Of a DNA stretch of 64,000 bases, positions 13,054-24,580 are shown piece after piece (position 1 is the stretch's first letter; every line of letters starts with the position of its first letter). The stretch lies in contig NC_092410.1 of assembly GCF_009017415.1 (NCBI RefSeq), forward strand, positions 682,001 to 746,000, written 5' to 3'. The position numbers and the translations under genes are program-made. This stretch comes from Aspergillus flavus (taxonomy: Eukaryota > Ascomycota > Eurotiomycetes > Eurotiales > Aspergillaceae). The notes below the pieces were generated by a model. That model searched no databases and had not been told where the DNA came from. It saw only the letters and a list, made by a program, of their open reading frames with translations.

Positions 13054-13495
13054 ATGGGTTATTTTAGTAAATTCACCTACCTTCTTGTTCATATTCGCTA
13101 TGAATGTGGCTAACACTCATAGGCGATGACTCCGAGCAGGCCATCCATCGCCTGGGATGAAGTCAACAACGCCCCTCATGAGGTTGAACGGTCCGAGGAG
13201 CTCATTGGTGCTGCCGCTGCCTACCAGGCTGCAGAGAAATACGAGGAAAACGTCGCCGCGAACGGAAAGTACTTTCCTTACTGAATCCTTTTGTTGGATC
13301 TCAGAATGGAACCGTCTAACCTGTTGCTTGGTAGGCAAGCCCGCAAGCCAGGCTCAAGCGAAGGAAATTCTCCGTGGGCTTGCGGGTGCTTTCGTCGACA
13401 GAATCGTCGAGACTAAGGGCTTGGACTTTAGCGACGCGAAAAAGGCTAAATACCTCGCCAATAGCCATAGAGTGGATATAATTGCCGAGGGGTAA
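13054..13495 (+). pseudogene. CipC-like small protein, frame apparently disrupted
   Basis: The encoded text matches the CipC (concanamycin-induced protein C) family of small fungal stress- and secondary-metabolism-associated proteins of unknown mechanism. Pieces seen are MGYF (13054), DDSEQA (about 13125-13142), AWDEVNNAPHE (from 13150), a helical stretch to about 13268, and GKPASQAQAKE to the stop at 13495, including FVDRIVETKGLDF. A first intron (GTAAAT..ATAG, ending 13122) puts DDSEQA in frame, but that frame stops after 13 codons, while the conserved AWDEVNN text lies in the next frame. A second intron beginning at 13269 also cannot be spliced in phase with GKPAS using either available AG. 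An ATG at 13126 would rescue exon 2 but lose the conserved N-terminus and would not fix the second junction. It is a pseudogene, or the sequence has indel errors. Confidence 0.6.
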
Positions 13496-14189
13496 AGTCA
13501 TATGACTTGGATGAATACTATCGATATAGACTCTTGTCACATACAAGACTCTCATAGAGCAATTGATATTCATTATTACTTCGTGAGTAAAATCTGGGAC
13601 TGTGAGGCCATATGGCGCATAGGCATAAAGGGTAGAAATATAATAGAAATTATGTCCAAGGCATATCACCCAAATGTGACCCTAGAGACACCCTTCTAGA
13701 TATAACTATAGAGAAACTACAAGCCGGTGACTAGTTAGGTGGGTCACCAGCAATCCCTGACAAAACAGGAAAATGGGTGTCTATTACTTAGGATAAGAGA
13801 AAAATATAGTAGAAAACACTTATTGCAAGTACTGACGATATAATACCTATTTAGATGGTTCTGTATGTTGGATTCAACTGTCCAATGGCTTTGAGAGAAA
13901 AGAAAGAGTGTTGGCGGATACTGTATTCTAATTGGTGGTTGGGACAATATATAACGCCATCTTAAGAGCGATTGGCCTCATCTTCCTTATTCCCCCGACC
14001 CCTTTACTATCTTTGTTCCTGCCCTGCATTCTTTATTTAGGGCATCCGACAATGACTCACAGGTATTGAATGTACTTGACATAATGGGACAATAACACTC
14101 TTTACGTCTATTCATACCCCCACCCAATCTGCGACTATAAATGCCCCAGTTTTAACCGCTATTCATTGACTCACGAAAAATCGAGCAAC
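13496..14189. other. intergenic; promoter of the MFS gene
   Basis: No gene seen in about 0.7 kb. A TATA box (TATAAAT at 14136-14142) lies about 50 bp before the ATG of the following transporter, preceded by a C-rich patch (14117-14127). Confidence 0.5.
14136..14142 (+). promoter_or_regulatory. TATA box of the MFS transporter gene
   Basis: TATAAAT placed 48 bp before the ATG at 14190, in an otherwise gene-free stretch. Confidence 0.5.
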
Positions 14190-16247
14190 ATGACAGCTGA
14201 CGAAGAATCGCCGTTTTTGCAGTCACCTCCCACCCCAGGAAGCCCTGTGTCTGACCTTGAACGAAGACGAAGGTCTGATCGAGCCAACAAATTGGTCATC
14301 TATGGTTCTTTTGTCGGTGAGTGTTTTACAAATGAGAAGGTGCCAGGAATGTGCTGACAACTCTCAGGCGTGTTCCTTGCGTCCGCTGACGAGTCACTTG
14401 TCATCTCAACATGGAGCTCCATCGCGTCGCAATTTAATTGTCTGTCTCAAGGGTCATGGCTGCTAGTCGCATATAATTTTGGTTATTGCGTCTCATTGCC
14501 GGTGGTAAGTCGCTTAGAAACGGTCCACTCTGTGATACTTACGCAATTTGGTTAGTATGGCACGCTCAGCGACATATATGGACGGAAAAATGTCCTCCTC
14601 TGGGCTTACTTTCTGTTCGCTTTGGGATGTCTGGCATGGTGAGCCATCCGGGTTCCATCCATCTCCCTCGAGGCTACTAAGGGGATACAACGCAGTGGCG
14701 CTAGTGGCTCCTTGATCCAGCTCATTCTGGCTAGAGTATTAGCTGGCATTAGTGGCGGTGGTATGGTTGCTCTGGTGTCCATTATCATTACCGGTACGTT
14801 CATACCTGATGCACATTCCTAGACCTGACAATTGATAGATTTGATGCCTTCCAACGAGGTGGCACTGTTTCGGGGATATGCTAATGTAGTCAATGTTGCT
14901 GGCCGCAGCTTGGGAGCCCCAGTTGGGGGCTTTCTGATCGCGACACTCGGGTGGAGATGGTTTGTTTCTAGTTAGCATTTTGGGTGCGACGTTACAACGC
15001 TTACTATAGTCCAGGGCCTTTCTAGGGCAACTCCCCCTTATCATTATTTGTATTCTGGTCGCATATTACGGTCTTCCCTCGTCGTTGAACCAAAGTAAGG
15101 CAGATAGCGACCAAGATGATTCTCGATCTCGAGCTTCAGATCTCGACTATGGAGGTATTATCAGTCTTGCTACCGCAATCCTCATTCTGCTATTCTTGAT
15201 CCAAAGCTTGAGCACGACAGATGATCAACCCGGCCTGCCCTACGTATTAGCCCCTGCTTTCGCAATCGCCATTGCAGTGTTCGTTCTCACAGAAGCATAC
15301 TGGGCCAGAAAGCCATTGATACCGTTAAGCCTGCTAAAATGCTCCTTGGGAGGGTACTGTGTGGGGCAATTGTTGTTAATCACAGGTCGCTCGGCAGTGA
15401 GTACAATGTTGCAACAACCCTGTTTCACTACTGACAGATCACTTGTATATAGCTTAGCAGTAATATGGTACCATACTTCGTCCGAATTGAAAAAGTGACT
15501 GATTTTCTGGCATCATTTACCTACGTCGTCACTGCGGTGGGTGTCTCAGTCGGCGGCCTGATTTCAGGTGCCATCATCAAACGGTGAGTTGCAGGCCAAC
15601 ATATCCGGTGTTCGCTACTAATGAAGGTGACAGAACGAAGCAATATAAAACAATGACTGTAATAGCAGTGGTATCTACTGTCTTGCTGTCTATTTTAATC
15701 TTCATTCGCTACCGCGATGGTTGCTATACCTGGGAGCTAATTTATCTTTTCCCTTCGGGCCTTTCAAATGGCATACTCTTCTCCACGCAATTCATTGGCA
15801 TGTCCTTGGCGGCACCTAAAGAGCGGCTGGCGACTTCGATTGGGATATACTACCTCTCCCAGCAATTGGGGTTCATTGTCGGTCCGGCCGCTTCGGTCGC
15901 TGTTGTTCAGCGGCTCTTCGCCCATAGGCTTTCAGAAAGTCTGGAAGGATTGGAAGAAAAACAGGTGCGTATAACTGACCTGAAACAATGTTGAGGCTAA
16001 TGACTTTGATATAGTGTATTGGGAAAGTCATTAATGATCTAAGATACTCTGAGAGCTTACCGGAAAGACTCCAGAGTATCGTCCGATCGAGCTATCTGTA
16101 TGGGTTTCAATTTGTACCATGTAAGTTCAATCTAACCCCCAAAGTAGCTGGAGACCGCAGAAGCTGACAAAAATAGTGCTTGGCACGGTGTCCACTTTGA
16201 TCTTGTTGCCAATTGTACTATTACAAAAGGAAAGAAGAATCGAATGA
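14190..16247 (+). CDS. MFS transporter, DHA2 (drug:H+ antiporter) type
   Basis: Membrane exporter of 528 residues in ten exons: 14190-14316, 14368-14504, 14556-14638, 14696-14793, 14839-14959, 15015-15396, 15453-15583, 15634-15964, 16015-16120 and 16177-16247. All nine introns are 45-57 bp with GT..AG ends and agree in phase. The protein has a short acidic and Arg-rich cytosolic N-terminus, then many hydrophobic helices. Motif A-like text YGTLSDIYGRK follows helix 2, and GRSLGAPVGGF followed by GWRW marks the helix-5 antiporter region of DHA2-type carriers. The first ATG, at 14190, was chosen because the upstream in-frame codons contain only a TTG. It lies between the NRPS side and the glycosidases, so it could export the NRPS product, but two genes separate them, and sugar or drug transport are alternatives. 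Confidence 0.85.
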
Positions 16248-17100
16248 GATTCGTACCAAAGCAGACTATAGATGGCTGGGCCACAACAATGCATGATTGA
16301 ACCATGGGACATTGTGCAAAGGAGACGTGGTGTGTAGAAGGGAACATCCGAAACCACCGGATTCTATCATGGGAACTGTGGGTTATAGGTAGTCTACATT
16401 TGGGACTGGAACAGGATCGACAAGTCATTCAAATAATAACTTGGCTTTTCTGCGCCACGAGCTTGGAACTGTTTAACCGATCATTAGTACAAGAGTTAAC
16501 ACATTGGAAACAGATCTCTCATTCGATGTGCCCCAACTCCACCCCATCCCTTATTTCGAAACAATATAGACCTCAGATCGAGATTCCACCAGCGTATTCT
16601 CGACAAATCACCAGTATCCATGAAGATAAGGCAGCCCTATATTGCCAAAGTGGGGCTGTGAGAAGCGAAATTCTCTTGCGTACGGTTGCGACGCGTCACC
16701 AGGGGGCCGGGATGCCGTGAGAAACCCGATAGTCATACTGAAGAGCTCCACTCTGAGGCCGTTTAAACCACCCAAACACCTCGGGTTTTCCGACCGGCAC
16801 TGATGTCGTAGACCGGTTACGACGAATGCCGTTCTACTACGATCAGCCATTACTTCATAGGGAAAAGCTTGGCCATCCTCAATCCCCGGGTGTGGGAGCG
16901 TCATTTTCTATTACCGTAGAAGATCAGCGCCCACAAAATGTAATGCAGTTCGGTACTATTGAATCACGAAGTATAAATAGAGCATACACCCCCTAACAGT
17001 TACGATATGATCAATAGTTACCTAATTTCAGTCTATCGTGTATACAATTTTTGCCTAACTAGAGTCGTTCATTCGCTTTCTTATATCGTTCTTTGGTAAG
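16248..17100. other. intergenic; promoter of the GH3 gene
   Basis: No gene supported in about 0.85 kb. A TATA box (TATAAATA, 16972-16979) lies about 120 bp before the GH3 start. Confidence 0.55.
16972..16979 (+). promoter_or_regulatory. TATA box of the GH3 gene
   Basis: TATAAATA about 120 bp before the ATG at 17101, in line with fungal promoters that have leaders of about 100 bases. Confidence 0.5.
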
Positions 17101-19565
17101 ATGAGGTTCGTCTCACTTGCCGTAGGGGCAGCCTTGCTAGGCGCTGCAGGCGCCTCCTCGATTTCTTCCAATGTAGGCTTGCTCAAAGCCAATGGTGGTC
17201 AGTTTCCTCACATAAGGCAAACCTGAATAAACAGGCTAATATACGAATAGTTGCGCTCGGAAACTGGGAAGCTGCCTACGAGAAAGCATCCGCTTTTGTC
17301 TCAGGCCTGACCACTGATCAGAAACTGGCTTTGATCACGGGTAGTAATGTTGAGTCGACTAATGGAAACTTCACTCCCCTCTACTTCCTCGACGGAGACA
17401 TGGGTCTTCAGGACTTCTATTATGTTTCTGCTTTCAGCTTGTCCTCGGCTCTTGCGATGACCTGGGATCGCGACGCTATTTATGAGCAGGCTAAAGCTGT
17501 CGGATCGGAGTTCTATAACAAGGGTGTTCAAGTGGTCGCTGGACCCACGTCTCAGCCATTGGGGCGTACCCCTTGGGGTGGTCGTGGCGTCGAAGGGTTT
17601 GGCCCGGATCCTTATCTCAATGGCTTGGCTACTGGACTCACCACCAAGGGCTATGTTGATGCTGGAGTGATACCGGGTGGTAAGGTGAGATATACTTTCC
17701 TAATCCCCGGACACTTTGTAATTTACTTATATGCGATCCGTGTGTCGATAGCACTTCCTCTTATACGAGCAAGAAACCAACAGGACCTCCAGTTTTGGAA
17801 GCAGCGGAGAAGGCTCTCCCTACTCCTCCAATGCGGATGACAAAACCATCCATGAAACATATCTGTGGCCATTCTACGATGCAGTGAAGAATGGCGCTGG
17901 CGCGGTGATGTGCGCAATGACCAAGGTCAACGGCACCATGGCTTGCGAGAATTCGGATCTTCTGATGAAGATGTTGAAGACGGAACTTGGCTTCCCGGGT
18001 ATGGTCTGGCCTGACATGAATGGTCAAAACAGCGCCAAGGGATCAGCTTTGGGTGGTGAGGACTATGGATCGAGTTCTATCTGGAGTACTTCGACCATGG
18101 AAAGTTTCTTGTCGAACGGTACCCTCAGTGAGGCTCGCTTGAACGATATGGCCATCAGGAATCTGATAGGTTACTATTACGTTAACCTGGACAACGGCCG
18201 CCAGCCTACAAGGCAAACGACAGATGTCTATGTGGACGTTAGAGCTAACCATTCCAAGCTGATTCGAGAGAACGGAGCGAAGTCCATGGCGTTGTTGAAG
18301 AATGAGGGTGTGCTGCCGCTAAGCAAGCCCCGTGTTATGAGTATCTTTGGAGCTCACGCTGGTCCTATCATGGGCGGCCCGAATAGTAATGTCGATGTCA
18401 TGGGCTCCGGTCCGACCTATCAGGGTCATCTGGCCACAGGCTCGGGATCCGGAATGGCATCTATGCCCTATTTGATCACTCCCTACGGTGCCCTGACTAA
18501 CAAGGCGGCCCAAGACGGAACTGTGTTGCGTTGGGTGTTAAACGATACTTACAGCTCTGGGGGAGGCTCTTCGCTAGTTCCATCGAGTACGTCCTCTACT
18601 GCCGTGGAGCCGTCCTTTGAGAACTTTGCCACCGGATCGGATATCTGCCTGGTCTTCATAAATGCCCTGGCTGGAGAAGGTGCGGATCGAACCGAGCTAT
18701 ATAACGCAGACCAAGACGCTATGGTGAACACGGTTGCGGATAACTGTAACAACACAGTTGCGGTGGTCAATACTGTTGGACCGCGACTGCTGGATCAGTG
18801 GATCGAGCACGATAACGTTACAGCCGTTCTCTATGGATCTCTCCTCGGACAGGAATCGGGTAACTCAATCGTGGACCTTCTCTATGGCGACGTCAACCCA
18901 TCCGGCCGTCTTGTCCACACCATTGCCAAGAACGAGAGTGATTACAATGTTGGACTTTGCTATACCGCCCAATGCAACTTCACCGAAGGTAAGCCGAACT
19001 TATTGATCCCTCAATATCCACACCACCACACACCTCACCCATCCATCCCATCGAATCTAACCAACGACAAACAGGAGTCTACCTCGACTACCGCTACTTC
19101 GACGCCCATAACATCACCCCCCGATACCCCTTCGGCCACGGCCTCTCCTACACCACCTTCCACTACTCATCCCTAGCCATCAAAGCCCCCTCATCCATAA
19201 CGAAAGCACCAAAAGGCAACCTCACCGTCGGCGGCCCCAGCGACCTCTGGGACGTCGTAGGAACCGTCTCCGCCCGCATCGCCAACAACGGCACCCTTTC
19301 CGGCGCAGAGGTTCCTCAGCTCTATCTCGGCTTCCCCGATTCGGCAGATCAACCCGTTCGTCAGTTGAGGGGGTTCGATCGTGTTGAACTTTCAGCTGGG
19401 CAGGAAGCGGTTGTTACTTTTAATTTGCGGCGGAGGGATATCTCTTATTGGAATGTGAAGACTCAGCAGTGGATGGTTGCTGGGGGGAAGTATACGGTCT
19501 TTGTGGGGGGGAGTTCGAGGGATTTGAGGTTGAATGGGACGTTTTTTCTTTGGGTTGGGTCTTAG
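17101..19565 (+). CDS. secreted GH3 glycosidase (beta-glucosidase-like)
   Basis: Extracellular glycoside hydrolase of family 3, 752 residues from exons 17101-17197, 17251-17684, 17752-18988 and 19075-19565 (introns 53, 67 and 86 bp). The N-terminus has a clear signal peptide (MRFVSLAVGAALLGAAGASS). The (beta/alpha)8 domain holds DGDMGLQDF, GRTPWGGRGVEGFGPDPYL and the KVNG substrate-binding motif. The nucleophile region reads VWPDMNGQ, where most fungal GH3 enzymes have a SDW-type motif, so the Asp is kept but its neighbours differ. The alpha/beta sandwich with the acid/base loop follows, then a C-terminal FnIII-like domain that begins after PFGHGLSYT. Many N-x-S/T sites fit a secreted glycoprotein. 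The exact splice at 17197 could instead be 17194 in the same phase. Likely activity is beta-glucosidase, but other GH3 exo-activities such as beta-xylosidase cannot be excluded. Confidence 0.9.
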
Positions 19566-20222
19566 GTATGTTGTCTGATATAGTATTTCTAGGGGCGCAT
19601 GCTCTTGGAGGTTATCAGGTAAATAAATTAGGAGTGGGCCATGATAGTCGAAGGAGGATCGGGAAGGTTGATTTGCTAGATGCTAACACCTACCGCTGAA
19701 GATGTGGATGATCATAGTCACCCAGGCTATATAAACCACAAAAACGTCTCTCACAGCCAATCTTTCTCCACAGTCCATGCCTAGACATTCATTAGTTATC
19801 TCATAATCTCCTCTTCTCTCACGACAACGCATTAGCATTACACAAAGGACACGTCCCTCTGCCGTCAAACTGAACTGAACCCCGTACCTACGATCCACCC
19901 CGCAGACCTACTATCTGGGGACAAATAGAACTATACCCATGTCTACAAGGGAGACAGCCATCAGCGAAAGACATTTGGTGGAAAATTCATTATTGCTGAA
20001 TGGCGCTAGGGCTGGCCCCACATGTCCATAACTTCCATGCAATAGGACACGGCAAATAGGCTATTGAAATGAGGATAATTTTGAAACTCAATTTCCCCAG
20101 ATATTACTTCAGGCTAAAGCCCCCGCTTCTGTATAGGGGCGTCCGTGGTACATAAAGGCGACCCTTTTTTTCCCAATAAAATCAAAAAACATACAAAATA
20201 TGGCCCTCGTCTCCCAGTCGTT
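19566..20222. other. intergenic, no gene seen
   Basis: About 0.65 kb between two genes on the same strand. No motif-bearing frame. It presumably holds the GH3 terminator and the GH115 promoter. Confidence 0.5.
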
Positions 20223-23179
20223 ATGAAGCTGATTTGGCCTACGTCTCTTCTCTTTACGGCCCTGGTGGCAGCCGAACCGTACCTTCTATTCAGTTCTGGT
20301 ACAAGTGAGTACCAACTCGCGAGTAACACAACTGCACCAGCTGTATGGGTCGCGCAGAATGAGCCTGTTGGGGTTCTCCGAGCCGCACACGATTTGGCCA
20401 ATGACTTTGGCCGCGTGCTCGGTGTCAACGGAACCGTTAATGTCTTCGATACCGACATCTCGGAGTCCCCTGGGAAGGCTGTCATCATCACCGGAACGGT
20501 GGGACAGTCTACTCTCATCGACCAGCTAGTTTCCGACGGGAAGCTCGACGTATCGCTGATTGAGGGCAAATGGGAATCATACGTCTCCCAGGTCGTCGAG
20601 AACCCCTTTCCCAATGTTACATGGTCCCTCGTTGTAGCTGGCAGTGACAGGCGGGGCACAATCTATGGTCTGTACGACATTTCTGAGCAGATGGGGGTTT
20701 CGCCGTGGTACTGGTGGGCGGACGTCCCCGTGAAGACTAAGACCGGCATCTGGGTCGCGCCGGAGGGCACGTTCCAGAAATCCCCGTCCGTTAAATATCG
20801 CGGGTTCTTTATCAACGATGAGTCGCCGGCGCTATCAGGTTGGGTTGCCGAGAACTTTGGGACTAAGTTTAATAGCGCCTTCTATCGGCATATCTTCGAG
20901 CTCTGCCTTCGACTCAAGGGCAATTATCTCTGGCCGGCTATGTGGGGCAAGATGTTCTACGTCGATGATGTCGAGAATGGGCAGCTGGCGCATGAATACG
21001 GGATCATCATGGGCACGAGCCACCACGAGCCGATGGCCCGGTCCGAGCAGGAGCAAAAGACTTATCTGGATGGAGAGTGGAACTGGAACGAGAACCAGGC
21101 AAACATCACGACCTTCTTCCAGCAGGGAATTGACAGGGCCAAGCACTGGGACACAATATGGACCATGGGAATGCGCGGAGAAGGGGACGTCGCATCCCCT
21201 ACCTTGACAGCAGCCGATCTTGAAGAGTTAATTCATGCGCAGCAGAAATTATTAGTGGATTCATTCAACGCTAGTGACCCCGCTAGCATTCCCCAGACCT
21301 GGGTGCTATACAAGGTGAGTCAACTTTACTATTATCACTCGAAATGTCACTGACGACTCGAATGAAGGAGGTCAGTGATTACTATGCGGCAGGAATGGAG
21401 GTGCCAGAATCTGTTACCCTTCTTTGGACCGATGACAACTCGGGCAATCTCATCCGTGTGCCCATTGCCAATGAGACTTCTCGGGTAGCAGGCGCAGGCG
21501 TGTACTATCATTTTGACTACGTCGGCAGTCCACGGAGCTACAAGTGGATCAACACAATCCAGCTGGTCAAGACATGGGAGCAGATGCATCTAGCCTACCA
21601 GAAAAGCGCCCGGCAAATATGGATTGCGAATGTCGGAGACATCAAGGGGCTCGAGGTGCCATTGACGCACTTTATGGATATGGCGTATGATATGGATCGC
21701 TTTACCAGTACGGATTCCACCACAAAATGGCTGAAGCGCTGGGCTGCCCGGGAGTTCAACGAACGGATTGCCGACCGTACTGCCGATATTCTCAATCATT
21801 ATGGAACACTTGTTGCGCGCCGCAAGTACGAGCTCCTCAGCCAGTTGCCATTTGCATTCAGCACGATCTACTACGACGAAGCAGAGGCCAACCTGGCCCA
21901 ATGGGAGAGTCTACTGGCCCAGACGCAGAGTGTTTACAGTTCTCTTGACCAGGCAACCCGAACTCCCTTTTTCGAAATGGTTTTGCACCCGGTGCTGGCC
22001 GGAAAGACCGTTGTGGATCTTTACACGAAGACCGCATTCAACGCACTATACCACCAGCAAGGCCGGATCAGCACAAACCGCCTTGCCCAAAAAGTGCATG
22101 ATTTGTTTACTGAAGATTCCGCAATCACGGAGCGATATCACGGTGTCAACGGAGGCAAATGGAGGCCGGTCATGGATCAGGTTCACATTGGCTACAGTTC
22201 ATGGGACGACCCCGTGGACAACACTAACGTCATGCCAGCTTTGAGCTATATAGCAGCACCCCAGGGTGCTGGGGGCATCGGAATCGCTGTACAGGGCAGT
22301 GCAGCATCCTACCCAGAGCAGAAAACATTACGCCTCCTCTCCATGGACCCTTACATGCCTCCGTCAGAGTCGCGGTATATTGATATATTCGCTCGCAAAA
22401 ACACCACAGTCACGTACTCCATTTCCTCCAACACCTCCTATGTCACGGTCTCAAACGCAAGTGGGTCAGTATCGGCATCTAGTAATATCTCCGACGTGCG
22501 CAGCACCATTACGGTTGATTGGGCTTCTGCAGAGCCGGGCTTATCACACACCGAACTGCAAGTGCGAGCGGGTGATGGGTTTACCGCCGCCCTCGTACTT
22601 TCTGTCAACAACACCTTCGTCCCTACAAACTTTACCGGTTTTGTCGAGTCGAATGGCGTCATCTCCATCGAAGCAAGCCACTATACCAGTGCCGAGACGA
22701 AAAGCAACGTCTCGTATGTCGAGATCCCGCATTACGGACGCACCCTCTCTGCCGTCATGCCCTGGCCGGTGACGATGGGGACGCAACATCCCAACACCGG
22801 GCCGGCGTTGCGATACTCCCTGTACACTACGACCGCGTCGCCCAGCGCAAGGCTCATCATTAGTCTCGGTGCCTCGCATAACCATGACCCCACGCGGTTG
22901 ATCAAATTTGCCTATTCACTGGACGGATCGGTGCCCGTTACCGTCCGCCCGGTGTCTACTGTGCCGCCCTACAAGGAAGGCCAGGCCTGGCAGCAGGCGG
23001 TGATCGAAAACGGCTGGACATCGGTGATCGAGCTCCCTGGTGAGGTTGGGACGGGCGAGCATGAGTTGTCACTGTGGCTTCTTGAGCCAGGTGTGGTCTT
23101 GCAAAAGATTGTTTTGGACATGGGGGGTTATCAGGACTCGGCGCTGGGCCCGCCTGAGAGTATGAGAGTTGGTGTATGA
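20223..23179 (+). CDS. secreted GH115-type xylan alpha-1,2-glucuronidase
   Basis: Predicted to remove (4-O-methyl-)glucuronic acid from glucuronoxylan outside the cell. Two exons, 20223-21314 and 21368-23179, with a 53-bp intron (GTGAGT..AAG) that joins LYK to EVSDYY in phase, give 967 residues, the usual length of the family. Start: the frame is open further upstream but contains no ATG before 20223, and this ATG begins a signal peptide (MKLIWPTSLLFTALVAAEP). Family-like text includes GTIYGLYDISEQMGVSPWYWWAD, then KYRGFFINDE, LKGNYLWPAMW and GTSHHEPM in the catalytic half, MGMRGEGD and LLWTDDN around the exon junction, and a C-terminal beta-rich domain after about residue 700. Its position just behind the GH3 gene suggests a shared role in hemicellulose use. 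Confidence 0.88.
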
Positions 23180-23596
23180 TATGTGTAACTATATTTTGTC
23201 ATGGTGAGGAGGGGGGTCTAGGATGCGAAGCTCGAACATTTGAACTGACTCCGGTTAATAAGAATTTACATAGACCAGTGGATTTATAGGTGAGATTCTC
23301 AAATTTTCGGGGGATAGTAAGAATTTATATAGGAAATCGAATTCGCCACTATAGCTAGTATCACTTAGAAGGCTTTCTCACTTTCCGGGGCCTCATCTAG
23401 TGAGGTATTACAGTAGCTTCACCCAACTACACAAGCTCAAGCGGTTGATACTAGAGGACGAAGAGCATCGCCGGCTCACCAGCTCGAAGTTTTTGCAAGC
23501 ATTGCCATAGCTTTCAAATGATACCTTACTTACTGAATGATCTTTTTCTGTGTAGCTCCTCAAGCATGTCACACAGTCGTTTTAAACTTTTATTTA
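23180..23596. other. intergenic between convergent genes
   Basis: About 0.4 kb between convergent genes, with no gene. Two similar AT-rich stretches of about 17 bases (ending near 23272 and 23332) form an imperfect direct repeat about 60 bp apart. Confidence 0.45.
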
Positions 23597-24278
23597 TCAC
23601 CTTTCCAATTCTTCAGCCGACTTCAACTGTTCTCCCCCATTTACCCTCTGGTCCACCAATGCATTAATTCGCCAACGATCTTTTGTCCCCTTTCTCTTCT
23701 GACAACATCTTGGAACTGCCAGGACCTTTTTCCCAATAAAGTCAGCCGGGTCAACCGCGAACAAAAGCCAGGTATTTGCATAAACGCGGTTATCATCCTC
23801 AATCTCAATGATGTTAACCTGTAACACCTCGGGGTAGGGATCATCAGCTGGCACAAGATGGTCGAATGTCACATCGTAATAGTCAGTCTGCCTTACCAGG
23901 TCATTGGAAAACGTTAGTCTTATGCATTTTATATCTGGGTGAGTAGGTAAGATAGGGATTAAGGCAAGCTTACTCATTCAGATACTTCTCTGGCATCCAA
24001 CCCAGGTATTCATCTCTAACTTCTAGATCGCCTGGGACTTTTTGACGAGGATCTCGTCCGTATAGTTGTCGATATGTTAATCTTACTAGCTTTGGGCCTG
24101 CTGGTTGTGGGAATGTTTGGCTTTGGAGATTTAGATGCCATGGCGTGTGGGGTAGGAGTCTTTGAATGGCGATTAAGGGACCTTCGATTTGGATTCGAAG
24201 CGGGTGGTCCTGCGGTGGGAGGTGATGTTTGTGGCTGGGATTGTGGATGAAAGGTGGGATGTGAAGTGGGAGCGCCAT
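23597..24278 (-). CDS. hypothetical protein
   Basis: Not recognised. Two coding stretches on the minus strand, 24278-23974 and 23918-23597, can be joined by a 55-bp intron starting GTAAGC and ending AAG, giving 208 residues. The more canonical CCCAG acceptor a few bases earlier would be out of phase, so the junction is tentative. The N-terminal third is rich in His, Pro and Gln. The middle (YLGWMPEKYLNE) and the second exon (DYYDVTFDHLVP, then VYANTWLLFAVD) look like a small folded domain. The C-terminus is basic then acidic (KRKGTKDRW, EELER). There is no signal peptide or membrane segment. It sits alone between the glucuronidase and the FAD oxidase, so context gives no function. Confidence 0.5.
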
Positions 24279-24580
24279 CTGGAGAATAAAGCTATCTGAT
24301 TTCTCTTTGCTGGTGTTGATTGAGGAGCTGTGGTAAGTGAAGCTGATGTTCTGCGTGCAGAAGTGGTGGAGGAGGGAGTGATATATCGCCCTTGTCTAGG
24401 GCTTGGAGACTACCGTCATCACATGATTTGTATTTGTGCGACTGAACGAATAGAGGAGTAACAAAGAAAGGTCAAATTGGTTAGGTACCACAATTTAAAA
24501 GTAAAGGCTGTGGGTCCTGTCCATGGCCGTAAATCTTGATGAGCGATTTCTGTACTAAGTGTAGCCCTAGTGTCCAACTC
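24279..24580. other. intergenic, no gene seen
   Basis: About 300 bases between two minus-strand genes: promoter of the hypothetical gene and 3' end of the FAD oxidase. Confidence 0.4.
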
